Assembly (NCBI GenBank): GCA_029204225.1
Contig: CM055101.1
Location: forward strand, 59,909,328 to 59,973,327
DNA: 64,000 nucleotides
Source: Diphasiastrum complanatum
Lineage: Eukaryota; Streptophyta; Lycopodiopsida; Lycopodiales; Lycopodiaceae
Direction: 5' to 3'
How positions within the stretch are numbered: position 1 is the first letter of the stretch; each line of letters opens with the position of its first letter. A model generated the notes under the pieces. The model was not told the DNA's origin, did no database searches, and saw nothing but the letters and a program-made list of their open reading frames with translations. Both the position numbers and the translations under genes were made by a program. Positions 22,967-33,836 of the stretch are shown here, one piece after another.

Positions 22967-25130
22967 AACTTGGCAAATCTAGTGTACATCTATCTACAAT
23001 TCCAAGAGCATATCTTAACTTAAAAAATGGATCTTTGGACAATGGTTTGGTTAAGATATTAGCTATGCATTCGGATGATGGTACATGATGTAGTTGCACT
23101 TCCTTGGATTGTACCTTCTCCCTCACAAAGTGGTGAGCTATCTCAATATGCTTTGTTCTAGCATGGAAGATAGGATTTGAAGCAATTTGTTGAGAAGCTT
23201 GATTGTCACAAAATATGTAAGGGATCTCCTCGACCTCTAGCACATGTAGTTCCATCAAGAGTCTTCTTAGCCATAGGAGCTCTCTGGTTGTCGAAGTCAA
23301 TGCCTTGTACTCGGCTTCACAAGAAGATAGTGAGATTGTATCTTGCTTTTTGGAAAGCCAAGATATCACTCCTCCACAAAGAAATGTTGCAAATGCACTA
23401 ATGGACTTCCTATCCATCTTGTCACCTGCAAAATCTGAATCCGAGTAGGCTCTCAAGTGCAAGTTAGATCCTTCATAAAGTATGCCAAAAAATCTAGTAC
23501 TAGAAACATATCTAAGTACTCTCTTGGCACTTTTCCAATGATGAACTAAAGGAGCTTGCATACTTTGACTCAACTTGCTTACACAAAAACTTAAGTCAGG
23601 TCTAGTGATAGTTAAATAGATTAGAGAGCCTATAAGCTTCCTAAAGAGAGTGATGTCCTCAAAGGATGCTTCATCACCTTCATTAGTTGCTTTCACAACA
23701 TGCTCCATAGGGGTGTCAATCCCCTTACAATCTTTCATACCAAATCTTTCAAGAATGGAAGTAGCATACTTAGATTGACTTATGAAAGTACAATTGCTAC
23801 TTCTAGACACTTCTATCCCAAGTATAAACTTTAGGAAGCCTAGATCTACCATCTTGAACTCACTAGATAAGGCAACTTTTACTTTGCCTATGCCATCATC
23901 ATCATTTTCTGTCATAATGATGTCATCAACATAAAGAACCAAAATGATGATCTTTCCTTCATTACATTTGAAATATAAAGAAGGTTCATAAGCACTTAGT
24001 ACAAAGCCAAGGGAATAGAGAAAATCATGCAACCTAGAGTACCAAGCTCTAGGTGCTTGCTTCAAGCCATATAGGCTCTTCCTTAAGTAGCACACCTTTT
24101 GCTCCTCACCAACCTTGATGAAGCCCTCGGGTTGCATCATGTAGAAGCCATTCAAGAAGGCATTTGTCACATCCATTTGGTAGAGATCCCATTTGAACAA
24201 AGTAGCAATGCAAATGATTAATCTAATAGTTACAAGCTTAGCTACAGGTGCAAATGTTTCTTCATAATCCAATCCTTTTATTTGAAGAAATCCCTTAGAA
24301 ACAAGCCTAGCTTTGTATTTACTAATAGATCCATCTTGATTGTACTTAATTCTATAAATCCACTTACATGCAAGTGGTTTCTTTCCTCTTGGAAGATTTA
24401 CAAGATTCCAAGTATGATTCTCTTCTAATGCATCATACTCTACTTGCATTGCATCTCTCCAAACTTTAGATTTACATGCTTCTTCAAAAGATGATGGTTC
24501 TTCAATCAATGTCGCTAAAAAAGAGTAAGAGGTAGAAGATGTAGAGCCTTCCTTTTGCTTTCCCTTGTCCACATAGGTAAGCCTTGAGGGCTCGGCCTTG
24601 CTCCTTGATGATCTTCTTGGCCCCTTTTGACTCGGATCCAAATCTCCATCCTCGAGTTTGTCATGATCCTCCTCGGGTTTGTCAAGATCCTCCTCGGATT
24701 TGTCAAGATCTTCAATGCACAATGGGTTAGATCCATTTGACAAGCTCTTAGCAAATTGTGACTCATCAAAAAGTACATCCTTGCTTACCTTTACTTTCTT
24801 GGATGTAGGATCATATATCCTATATCCCTTGCTATTTTCTCCATAGCCAACAAAGATTCCTTTGAAGGAGGTAGCATCTTCTTTCCTTCTAGTCTCCAAA
24901 GGAATGTGTACATAACAAGTACATCCAAAGATCTTAAAATCTTTTACATTGGGTTTCTTATCAAACAAGGCTTGATAAGGTGAGATCCCATCTATAGCAC
25001 TACTAGGAAGTCTATTACACAAATAATTAGCACATGTTATGGCTTCTCTCCAAAATGAGATGGGAAGTGATGCATCAAGCCTCAAGGACTTTGCACACTC
25101 ACATAGACTCCTATTTTTCCTCTCGGCCAC
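22965..25130 (-). CDS. Copia integrase C-terminus, RT and RNase H in one open frame
   Basis: The frame is open for 721 codons and extends further upstream in frame to about 25190. It begins within the integrase at AERKNRSLCECAKSLRLD, so the DD part of the DDE triad is missing. The integrase tail is followed by an acidic linker with EEDLDKPEEDHDKLE repeats. The RT then has YEETFAPVAKLVTIR, QMDVTNAFLNG, KSLYGLKQAPRAWY and the YVDD box near residues 400-403. The RNase H has YSDSDFAGDK, SSCEAEYKAL, FCDNQASQQIA and TKHIEIAHHFV, and the frame ends in ILTKPLSKDPF. After AFLNG a few residues usual in the family (such as LEEEV) are absent. The RT and RNase H look intact and could act in trans. Confidence 0.92.
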   Translation of the reverse strand: MAERKNRSLCECAKSLRLDASLPISFWREAITCANYLCNRLPSSAIDGISPYQALFDKKPNVKDFKIFGCTCYVHIPLETRRKEDATSFKGIFVGYGENSKGYRIYDPTSKKVKVSKDVLFDESQFAKSLSNGSNPLCIEDLDKSEEDLDKPEEDHDKLEDGDLDPSQKGPRRSSRSKAEPSRLTYVDKGKQKEGSTSSTSYSFLATLIEEPSSFEEACKSKVWRDAMQVEYDALEENHTWNLVNLPRGKKPLACKWIYRIKYNQDGSISKYKARLVSKGFLQIKGLDYEETFAPVAKLVTIRLIICIATLFKWDLYQMDVTNAFLNGFYMMQPEGFIKVGEEQKVCYLRKSLYGLKQAPRAWYSRLHDFLYSLGFVLSAYEPSLYFKCNEGKIIILVLYVDDIIMTENDDDGIGKVKVALSSEFKMVDLGFLKFILGIEVSRSSNCTFISQSKYATSILERFGMKDCKGIDTPMEHVVKATNEGDEASFEDITLFRKLIGSLIYLTITRPDLSFCVSKLSQSMQAPLVHHWKSAKRVLRYVSSTRFFGILYEGSNLHLRAYSDSDFAGDKMDRKSISAFATFLCGGVISWLSKKQDTISLSSCEAEYKALTSTTRELLWLRRLLMELHVLEVEEIPYIFCDNQASQQIASNPIFHARTKHIEIAHHFVREKVQSKEVQLHHVPSSECIANILTKPLSKDPFFKLRYALGIVDRCTLDLPS

Positions 25131-25184
25131 CCCATTTTGTTGAGGGGTGTAGGAACAAGTGTATTGTAACTTAATACCATTGAT

Positions 25185-25294
25185 CTCACTCTCTTCTTGT
25201 ATTTGGCTTGTTCTTGGGGAGTTTGAGGCTCTTCCTCTACTCCTTGAACTATGTCATATAGATCATGGATCACTAGGAGTGATTCCATTCTCAC
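25185..25294 (-). pseudogene. Gag N-terminal fragment fused to integrase
   Basis: VRMESLLVIHDLYDIVQGVEEEPQTPQEQAKYKKRVRS is the start of copia Gag. It breaks off near 25190 and the DNA continues directly with integrase sequence encoding KLQYTCSYTPQQNGVAE. The joint removed more than 2 kb compared with a full element. It lies in a different frame from pol. Confidence 0.85.
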
Positions 25295-25945
25295 TTTCCA
25301 AATGGAATAATTTGTGGAAGTGAGTCTCTTGATTCCATCAAATATCCACCCATGGATGACATTTTAGAATGAATGCTCTTTTAAAAATCACAAAGATTTT
25401 TGAATTTTAAAAGATCTATGAAAAGGCCTAAAGCTTACTAGAATGCCTATAGGCTTGTCTCTATCAAACTAGCACACAAGCTTGAATGATACTCAAAGAT
25501 CTTACCAAAAATTTCTAGCTTTCACTCTCACAAAAAAATTGCTTTACACTTTTCTTAGAGATTTCACTTCAACTAAGGATCTGAACAAATCAGCCTCTTA
25601 AGATCTGATCTTAAACTCTAAAAAGAAATGCTTCAATGATCCAAAACACTATTTGGTCATAGGCATTAGTTAGAATGAATCTAGATCAATACTATGCTTC
25701 AAAAAGCACAAAAAATGAACTAGTATTGTGATTTTGGGACCAACAAACACAAAGTAACTTGAATTGAAAGTTGTTGTGCGGTTTCACACGTGTGAAAAGT
25801 ACATACGCAGCCTCTAAGTCGTTTTTATCCAAATGATTACAAGCTATCACTCTAGAAGAACTCGCCCTCACTAGTATTGGCCAAAAAACAAATTTTGCCA
25901 ATGATCTTTACAAGATTTATGATTCAATGATCACTCTCTTACTAA

Positions 25946-25957
25946 GCTCTGATACCA
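25946..25957 (-). other. Primer binding site, initiator tRNA-Met
   Basis: TGGTATCAGAGC on the minus strand directly follows the 5' LTR. Confidence 0.95.
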
Positions 25958-26819
25958 TGATAAATTTTACAGTTTTTAGGACAATAATGATTGTACTTTA
26001 CAATCATAGAGAGTTATTGGTTGCTTAATCAATGAATCTATCAAGTTCTACACATTAGATCTTGATCTAGATTCACTACACTTGGATTTAAGCAAGAGCA
26101 ATGGATCAACACATCATTTTTTGGTGAGAGCGGCTTCACACGTGTGGAGTACTGTCCACTGTACGGCCTGCACCTGAAACAACAAGTACAATGATACTAG
26201 ATAGCAATCATGCATAAAAATCACAAGACAAATGACTAGAAATCTCACAAAAGTGTAGAGTGCAAAAGTCTCATCAATTTTCTTAGCAAAATGATGATCC
26301 TTTTATGGATCAAGTACATCCATGAGTCTGGTACAGTCCAGCAGGCCTTCATTCGTGTGAAGAGTGCCACATCACTCAGATCTATCCATTTTATCCATCC
26401 TTGATCCTTATCCAATAGTTGACCTTCTAGAATATGACTAAAATCCAAAAAGCTAGTCTCCTAGAATATAGGAATATTCCCTACAAAATAGGATCTAAGG
26501 AAAATGGTCAACTCTTATCTTCTAGTACTCTATACACACGTGTGAACATCCACTTGCCATGTGGGAGCATTTACTCATGCACATGCAAGGAAAAGCTAAT
26601 TTGTAGGTGACTAGTCAACTTGACTAAAAACTAGTCATTTCATGTTCACACAAACTAGAATGATACAAAATCAATTTGGATATATACAAACATGAAAAGT
26701 ACATCCTTTCACACGTGGGAACAGGCTCCACACGTGTGAAATCATATCATCAACATATTCTAATGTTTGATCAATATTTACATGAACCAATGTCAAGTGA
26801 GAAGTGACAATTTTCAACA
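25958..26819 (-). repeat. 5' LTR of the 22090-26819 element
   Basis: This 862-bp LTR has perfect CACACGTGTG at 26137, 26535 and 26729. The palindrome that corresponds to 22482 is altered here to CATTCGTGTG, one of the few differences between the two LTRs. The target duplication CAAAA follows at 26820-26824. Confidence 0.95.
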
Positions 26820-26824
26820 CAAAA

Positions 26825-27067
26825 GAAATGTTAAAGAATTCTCGTTATGAGAGGATTAAGAATGATATTGCTTCAGTGATTATACAGAGCATTCAACATG
26901 TCTTGGATGCAAGAGTTATCCAGGGAGCATGTGATGATTCAAGAATTAGTTGTAAAGCATATACTCTATTATTTAAAACTGTACAGGAAGCCTTTGCACA
27001 TGTGAAGATTCGAAAGCTACCTCTTTCTCATCCATTTAGAGTTAAAAAAAACAAGATATTGTCTTAG
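26825..27067 (+). pseudogene. Exon-like frame, right part
   Basis: This is the continuation of 22003-22089 after removal of the copia element. It includes MLKNSRYERIKNDIASVIIQSIQ, VLDARVIQGACDDSRISCKAYTLLFKTVQEAF and ends HPFRVKKNKILS. The composition is that of a soluble helical protein. I cannot name the family. Neighbouring sequence to 27800 may be further exons of the same unit. Confidence 0.4.
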
Positions 27068-27390
27068 TGAGAGTATGACTATGCCTAAAGGTGAACCATT
27101 TTATATCAAGAAATTGTATACATGTGAGAGTGGAACATTGGAATACAATGAGTCCAATAATTTATTTTTGGTGTTAACAAAGTAGTGGCATACATGATTA
27201 AATATTACAAAATATTTGAAAGAGAAGTCCAAGGAAAATTGATATTGGTTATTAAACTTGATGAGTCTGAAATTGTTAAGGGACAAAAATTGGAACGGAT
27301 AAGTATAACCTTTATGAATAGAGCATTGAACAATACTGAAAATGATGCAGATGATTCATCATTTAGTGCTCAATCAGAGAATGAAATATA

Positions 27391-27840
27391 GTGGTTAGCA
27401 GCATTTCAAGTATATTTCAATTTACTTATTATTGTATTTTATCAATTAAGTTGCTAATGTCAATGTTCGTAACTTTGTATGTGTTTGTTACTTTTCAGGT
27501 TTTAAAAGAAGACCATGCTATCTTGTCGTGGATTTTTTCGACATCAAATTATGCAAAGATTATTGAAGAGCACATGGGTGAAAACAAAATATATGTGCCA
27601 AACTATGGCACATTTCAAGTTTTATGGCATCTTGCAGGTGATTTAAAGACACTGAAATGTATGTATAATGTTCCACATGGGCCAAATACTAAACATCCTT
27701 GTTTGTATTATATGAAGAATTGTAAAGACTTGAATTTGACAAGATCAAGAGCTGGTCCAACAAGAGATCGAGAGGATTCGAACTTTAGACCTGTGTTGGC
27801 AATTCCATTGATCAATGTTCACATATGCACATTGCATGCT
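27391..27840 (+). pseudogene. Exon-like frame of unknown, possibly transposon-derived, protein
   Basis: From a possible acceptor (CTTTTCAG near 27499) the frame reads LKEDHAILSWIFSTSN, then YVPNYGTFQVLWHLAGDLKTLKCMYNVPHGPNTKHPCLYYMKNCKDL. The run AGDLKTLKCMYN...GPNTKHPCLYY...C looks like a conserved acid- and cysteine-bearing motif of the type seen in some DNA transposases and domesticated proteins. I could not assign a family. Around 27850 the frame passes into copia RT, an accidental fusion. Confidence 0.3.
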
Positions 27841-27867
27841 GAGGTACGAATTATTGAAAAATTGATT

Positions 27868-28492
27868 TATAATCATATTGAGGCCATATCGAAAAATAGG
27901 ACGTGGAACTTGGTTGAGCTACCTACGTCTATCAGTTGCGAATGGATTTATAAGATCAAATATGGAGCGGATGGGAAATTCAACAAGTACAAAGCATGGT
28001 TGGTTGTGAGAGGATTTCAGTAGCAAGAAGGTATTGATTTTGAGGAAACTTTTGCACTCGTAGCTAAGATGGTAACTATACGTTCTATCATTGCCATTTC
28101 TATTTTCTATGGTTGGAAGATCCAGCAAATGGACGTTAAATCTAATTTTCTTAATGGAGTAGTACAACCTCAAGGATTTGTTGAACCAGTGAGAGAACAT
28201 CTTGTTTGCAAGCTCAACAAAGCTATATATGGATTGAAGCAAGCACCACGGGCGTGGTACTCTTGCATTGATGAACACTTCATTCAAGCAAAGTGGGATG
28301 GTAAAGAGTAATGTTGATCCTAATCTTTACATTCTAAGACAAGATTCAGATATAGTGTTCATTGTTTTGTACGTGGATGATTATATTATTACAGGTAGTA
28401 ATGAGAGCTTAATTGATGAAATCAAATCAGATCTTTCCAATGTTTTTGACATGAGTGATCTAGGATTGATGCACTATTGTCTTGGCATTTGA
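27868..28492 (+). pseudogene. Ty1/copia RT fragment
   Basis: The frame holds AISKNRTWNLVELP and EWIYKIKYGADGKFNKYKA, a stop after RGFQ, then IDFEETFALVAKMVTIRSII, QQMDVKSNFLNG and KAIYGLKQAPRAWY. After a frameshift it reads VDPNLYI, FIVLYVDDYIITG (catalytic box) and MSDLGLMHYCLGI. This covers the fingers and palm of copia RT, truncated at both ends. No LTR is attached. Confidence 0.85.
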
Positions 28493-28785
28493 AGTATGGC
28501 AAAAGGAAGATGTTGTTCTTGGCCCAATCAATCTAGCAAAAAGCCTAATTGATGGTACAATGATATCACTACCAATTTCTAGCAAACCACTCTCTTGATG
28601 CCATTTTTAGTGAAAAAGCACTTGAAACTTATTATAGTTTTTCTTGGAGATCTGAACCTAAGATGTCTTCTAGCAATTGAAAGCTTATAGACCTCACCCT
28701 ATTGCTCTTTGAACAAATCTAGAATGATGGATTAATAGATTTCAATCTCTCACTTGCAAAATGACTCCTTAATCTATGGTTTATG

Positions 28786-30084
<1,299 letters not shown>

Positions 30085-30309
30085 GCATAAAAGCTCATTA
30101 TTGTTTCATGTCAAGGAGATTTTAATAGAATGAGCATGGTGAATGTGGCGGTATGGAACACAAGCCAAGCATAAAGCCCGTTATTGTGGCATGATCAAGG
30201 AGATCTGAATGGAATGAACAAGGTAGATGTGGAGGTATAAAAGACAAGCCAAGCATAAAAGCGCATTATTGTGGCATGATCTCAATGGAATGAGGATTGT
30301 GCATGTGCT
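30085..30309 (+). repeat. 84-bp tandem repeat, about 2.7 copies
   Basis: Units start at 30085, 30169 and 30253 with GCATAAA(A)GC, followed by TTATTGT and CATG. Units 1 and 2 are each 84 bp; the third is truncated. No coding signal. Confidence 0.8.
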
Positions 30310-32536
30310 CAACTAGTAGGATACAAAAATACAAGTCCACTAAGTTACAAAATGGAATAGAAAGATATGTTTGCAAATAGAAGTTAGACTGCCAAATGTC
30401 TTCAAAACTTCGATGCCTTGGGTTTTGATCAAGTAAATAGTGAGAAGCAAAAGTAGATCAAATTTGTATAGAAGGGTTTGTATGAGAGAGCAACTTGTGT
30501 AGAGAGTAGTGCATGAGATAGAATAATGTGCTTTATCATTGGATGCTTAGAAGAAAGATCATATCATTTTGTACTTTGTTTTTACCAATGAGGAATTGAG
30601 AAAATGATTTAGTGTATTGGTTAAATCATCTTGTGGTATGGTGTGATGTTGTACTTCTAAGTTTTGATCTTCTTATGAGCGAAGTTGTGTGGGATGTTGT
30701 GACCTTGAATCTTTTTACTTAGAGAGTGGTTGTGATCATGACTTGTGTTCGTGTTTTGAAACACATAGATCTTAAGGGAAGCAACTCAGGTAAAGGTTAA
30801 ATTTGCATTCACTTAGTAGTGATTTGTACAATGATTCTATTGTCGGTAAAAATGATATGGAGTCCTTAGTTGTAATGCAAAGTATATCCCACATGTAGAG
30901 TATCTTTAAATAAATCTAATGTGACTAGTATGTTAGAGTATCAAGGACGTATATTACCATCTCAAACAGAATAACAAGCCACAAAGTTACATATAAAGAA
31001 ATAATTTTATGAATAATATTTTTATTGAAGATTGTTTTTCAAATTAACTATTAGCTTTACCAAATTCAAATAAAAAATCTTACAAATGAGATTTTTGTGG
31101 CACTTTGGTTAAGTGGTTAGTTAATGTTCAATTCCAAAACATTTTCTCTTTGCTAGTATGAGTAATATTCTAATGAAAATTGAATCAAACTTGAACTCCT
31201 TTCAGATCATTATTTTGTCCATAATGAAAATAGTATTGAGGTGATTTAATAAAACAAAAATAAATTACAGTTACCACCACAGGTTGTCACCATGCGGTGC
31301 TTTCACTTAAATGCATATTTTGTCATGCTTATGTATACCACTTTGAGTTCACATGTAACAAATACTAAGTGTTCAACGGATGAACAATACACAACGCACT
31401 TGTATTCCAAATATTTCATGTTTGATGTGGAGCAAGGTAGGTAGAATGGGAATAAATGATACAATATATCAATAATATAGGACTCTAATAATTTATGTGA
31501 CTCATTAGTTGGATGTTTGACCACATACAAAGCTTTAATCTTTTTCTTTTGTGAGTGGGGGAAGGGGTGTTCTAAACATTTTTCTCGATTACTTCTACTC
31601 AAACTCTAAAAGGTGATTTCACTTAGGACTTTGAAGATAATATATTTATAAAGCTTCAATCAATAAAAACTATATAAGCTAAGAACCCATTTGAAATGAG
31701 CATGCTATCTAAAAATATAATCTATTCAAGTTCCAAGCTAATATATATTAAAGTACAAAATCTTTGGTGTACGACTGTGCATCTTTCAATACTAGTAGAA
31801 CTTTTAAAGTCTCCTATCATTAATTATTGGTGGCATGGTATCTCCAATTCTAATACGCATGAATGGTGCCTTGTCTTACAAGTCTTAGCATTTGTTTTTT
31901 GTGTTTTGACAGTTATAGACATTACATTAAATGTTGGACATGATAAATAGACATAAATGTCATTCATAATTTCAATATAGCGTGATTCTTGATTAACATG
32001 AACCTTTTCAAGGTCAATCAATATTATGTATTTCAATGTCAAGCTCAATAGGATGCTAAAATTATATTATTCATATGTAGTTGAAGTTTGGTGAAAGTTT
32101 AATCATTACAAGATAAATGGTCCTTTTTGTCAATGCAGTCATGCATGCATGCAACATTATTAAGAAATAATGAGTAGCAATTTGAGTCAAATCGCTTTTA
32201 TTATATATAAAAAATTATTGGACATGTCTCTCCCATCAAAAATTTTCCACAGCAATATCCCATATAACTTTATTGTGTGCATGCTACAATGGATTCACAT
32301 AAGTTATCTACATAAAAACTTCTCAAATACATGCAAATATGAACCCAAAGAGAACTCATGTATAAGCATGAATGAGGTGTGAGAGAGAGAATGATGCTCT
32401 TCCCACGTGTGTACATCTATTCATAACAGATCCATGACCTCTTTTGAATTTAGTTTTCCTCTATAGAAACTTCTAGATCAAAAACCCTACTAGAAATATG
32501 AGTGAATTGAATCCTGTGAATCATCACTCACTAACC
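30310..32536. other. Unassigned AT-rich sequence
   Basis: I see no gene or element. The small open frames here have no recognisable motif. Confidence 0.35.
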
Positions 32537-32806
32537 CCTTTCATTGGTCAAAATTATATTGTAATGTTGTTTCTCTAATATCTGAATCAGAAGACGAAGA
32601 ACTAAAATTTGTAGCAAGTTGTGTCAAAGGAGTCATTCCTTGAAAAGTAGTTAGATGAGGAATTTCAGATGATGTTGTTGATGTGGAAACAGAAACGATA
32701 ATAGGACAAGAACCCGAGGGAGTGGCTTCATAATAATAGCTTTTATTAGGAATATCAGATGAGGATGGCTACATACAGGAATAGAAGAAGAAGAACTACT
32801 CGCCAT
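32537..32806 (-). CDS. Short serine/threonine-rich frame of unknown function
   Basis: An ATG at 32806-32804 opens MASSSSSSIPV. After one stop codon the same frame continues for about 85 codons, with SYYYEATPSGSCPIIVSVS, TSSEIPHLTTFQGMTPL and SSSSSDSDIRETTLQYNFDQ. It is rich in Ser and Thr with an acidic end. Two palindromes of the local 15-bp family lie 30 and 102 bp upstream of the ATG. The family is unknown. It could be the N-terminus of a transposon protein or a relic. Confidence 0.3.
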
Positions 32807-33466
32807 GACAAAAATCTAAAAACAAATTTTTTTCCCTATGCTAAGCATAGACAAAAATAAAAATATGAACGTAAAAATTTTACAGCAAACCAATTTTTTT
32901 TCTTATTCTATGCTGATCATAGAAAAAGTTAAACAAGCTATGCTAACACTTATAGAAGTAGACATTGAAATTTGCAAAGAGCACATTTAACCTGAAATCA
33001 ACAATGACAATGATAATTTTCACATGCAAAATACTTCTCTTAAATAATAAACTGTTAGGGCTAGGGTTAGGGTTTCGTTCTAAAAGCAGGGTTAAAGTTG
33101 ATAAACTTGACACATTGCCGGTTAGGGTTGAAAAACAAGACACGTTGGTAAACCGTGAGGGTTGGTGGTAGTACCGGTATTTTGTGAGAAAGGGTCTCAT
33201 TAAAGTTCGGCGGTCAACTTTTCTATGTAAGGACCCATAGAGAAGGACAAGGCACTTCATCTGTGATTTTGCGTTAAAGGTTGTCGTTAGAGCGATCTAA
33301 GCGTTCATTCGATGATCTTCTATAATTTTGCGCATAGCTTTCAGCGAGCATTTCTAATTTTTTTCTTTTTCAAAGTTTTTCTTTATGCTCAACATAGTAC
33401 TATAAACATCTAGTTTATTTAAATAGCAAAAGATCTTATACTAAGCATAGTGTGGACCAACACTTT

Positions 33467-33836
33467 TCTTTTATTTTGCAACTATTGGCTATGCTCAGCA
33501 TAGGAACCTAGCCTTCTCTCATTCGAGTCTTATCCTCAGCATAACATCTTCTCTTTCTTTAAGAGCTGATGTTATGCTCAACATAAGATATTAACATCCT
33601 CTCTCCCGACTTCTATGTTGAGCATCGTGGATGGGGAGATCTTATGCTCAGCATAACATAAACACGTTGAGTGAATGCTATGCTCAGCATAGAAGTCGGG
33701 AGAGAGGATGATAATATCTTATGTTGAGCATAACATTAGCTCTTAAAGAAAGAGAAGATGTTATGCTCAGTATAAGACTCGGACGAGAGAAAGCTAGGTT
33801 CCTATGCTGAGCATAGCCAATAGTTACAAAATAAAA
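33467..33836. repeat. Foldback: two arms of about 159 bp with a 50-bp loop
   Basis: The left arm 33467-33625 is the reverse complement of 33678-33836 with only scattered mismatches. The outer ends are CTTTTATTTTG and CAAAATAAAAG. Each arm carries four 15-bp palindromes and the loop another one, so the hairpin has nested smaller hairpins. No clear target duplication flanks it. It could be a foldback or MITE-like transposon, or a source of hairpin RNA. Confidence 0.85.

Larger units (their letters stand above)
22090..26819 (-). mobile_element. Young Ty1/copia deletion derivative
   Basis: The element lies on the minus strand with two 862-bp LTRs and target duplication CAAAA (22085-22089 and 26820-26824). 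A tRNA-Met PBS and a PPT sit at the expected places. By eye the LTRs differ at about 7 positions, under 1 percent, so the insertion is recent. The inside is only about 3 kb. A short piece of Gag is joined directly to the middle of the integrase, which removes the rest of Gag, the CCHC knuckle, the protease and the integrase aspartates. RT and RNase H remain open. It therefore cannot insert by itself and was probably mobilised by a related full copy. Confidence 0.95.

Noticed and set aside
33055..33075. Telomere-like TTAGGG units
   Set aside because: There are only about three imperfect units, and the usual plant unit is TTTAGGG. This is too short to call an interstitial telomere.
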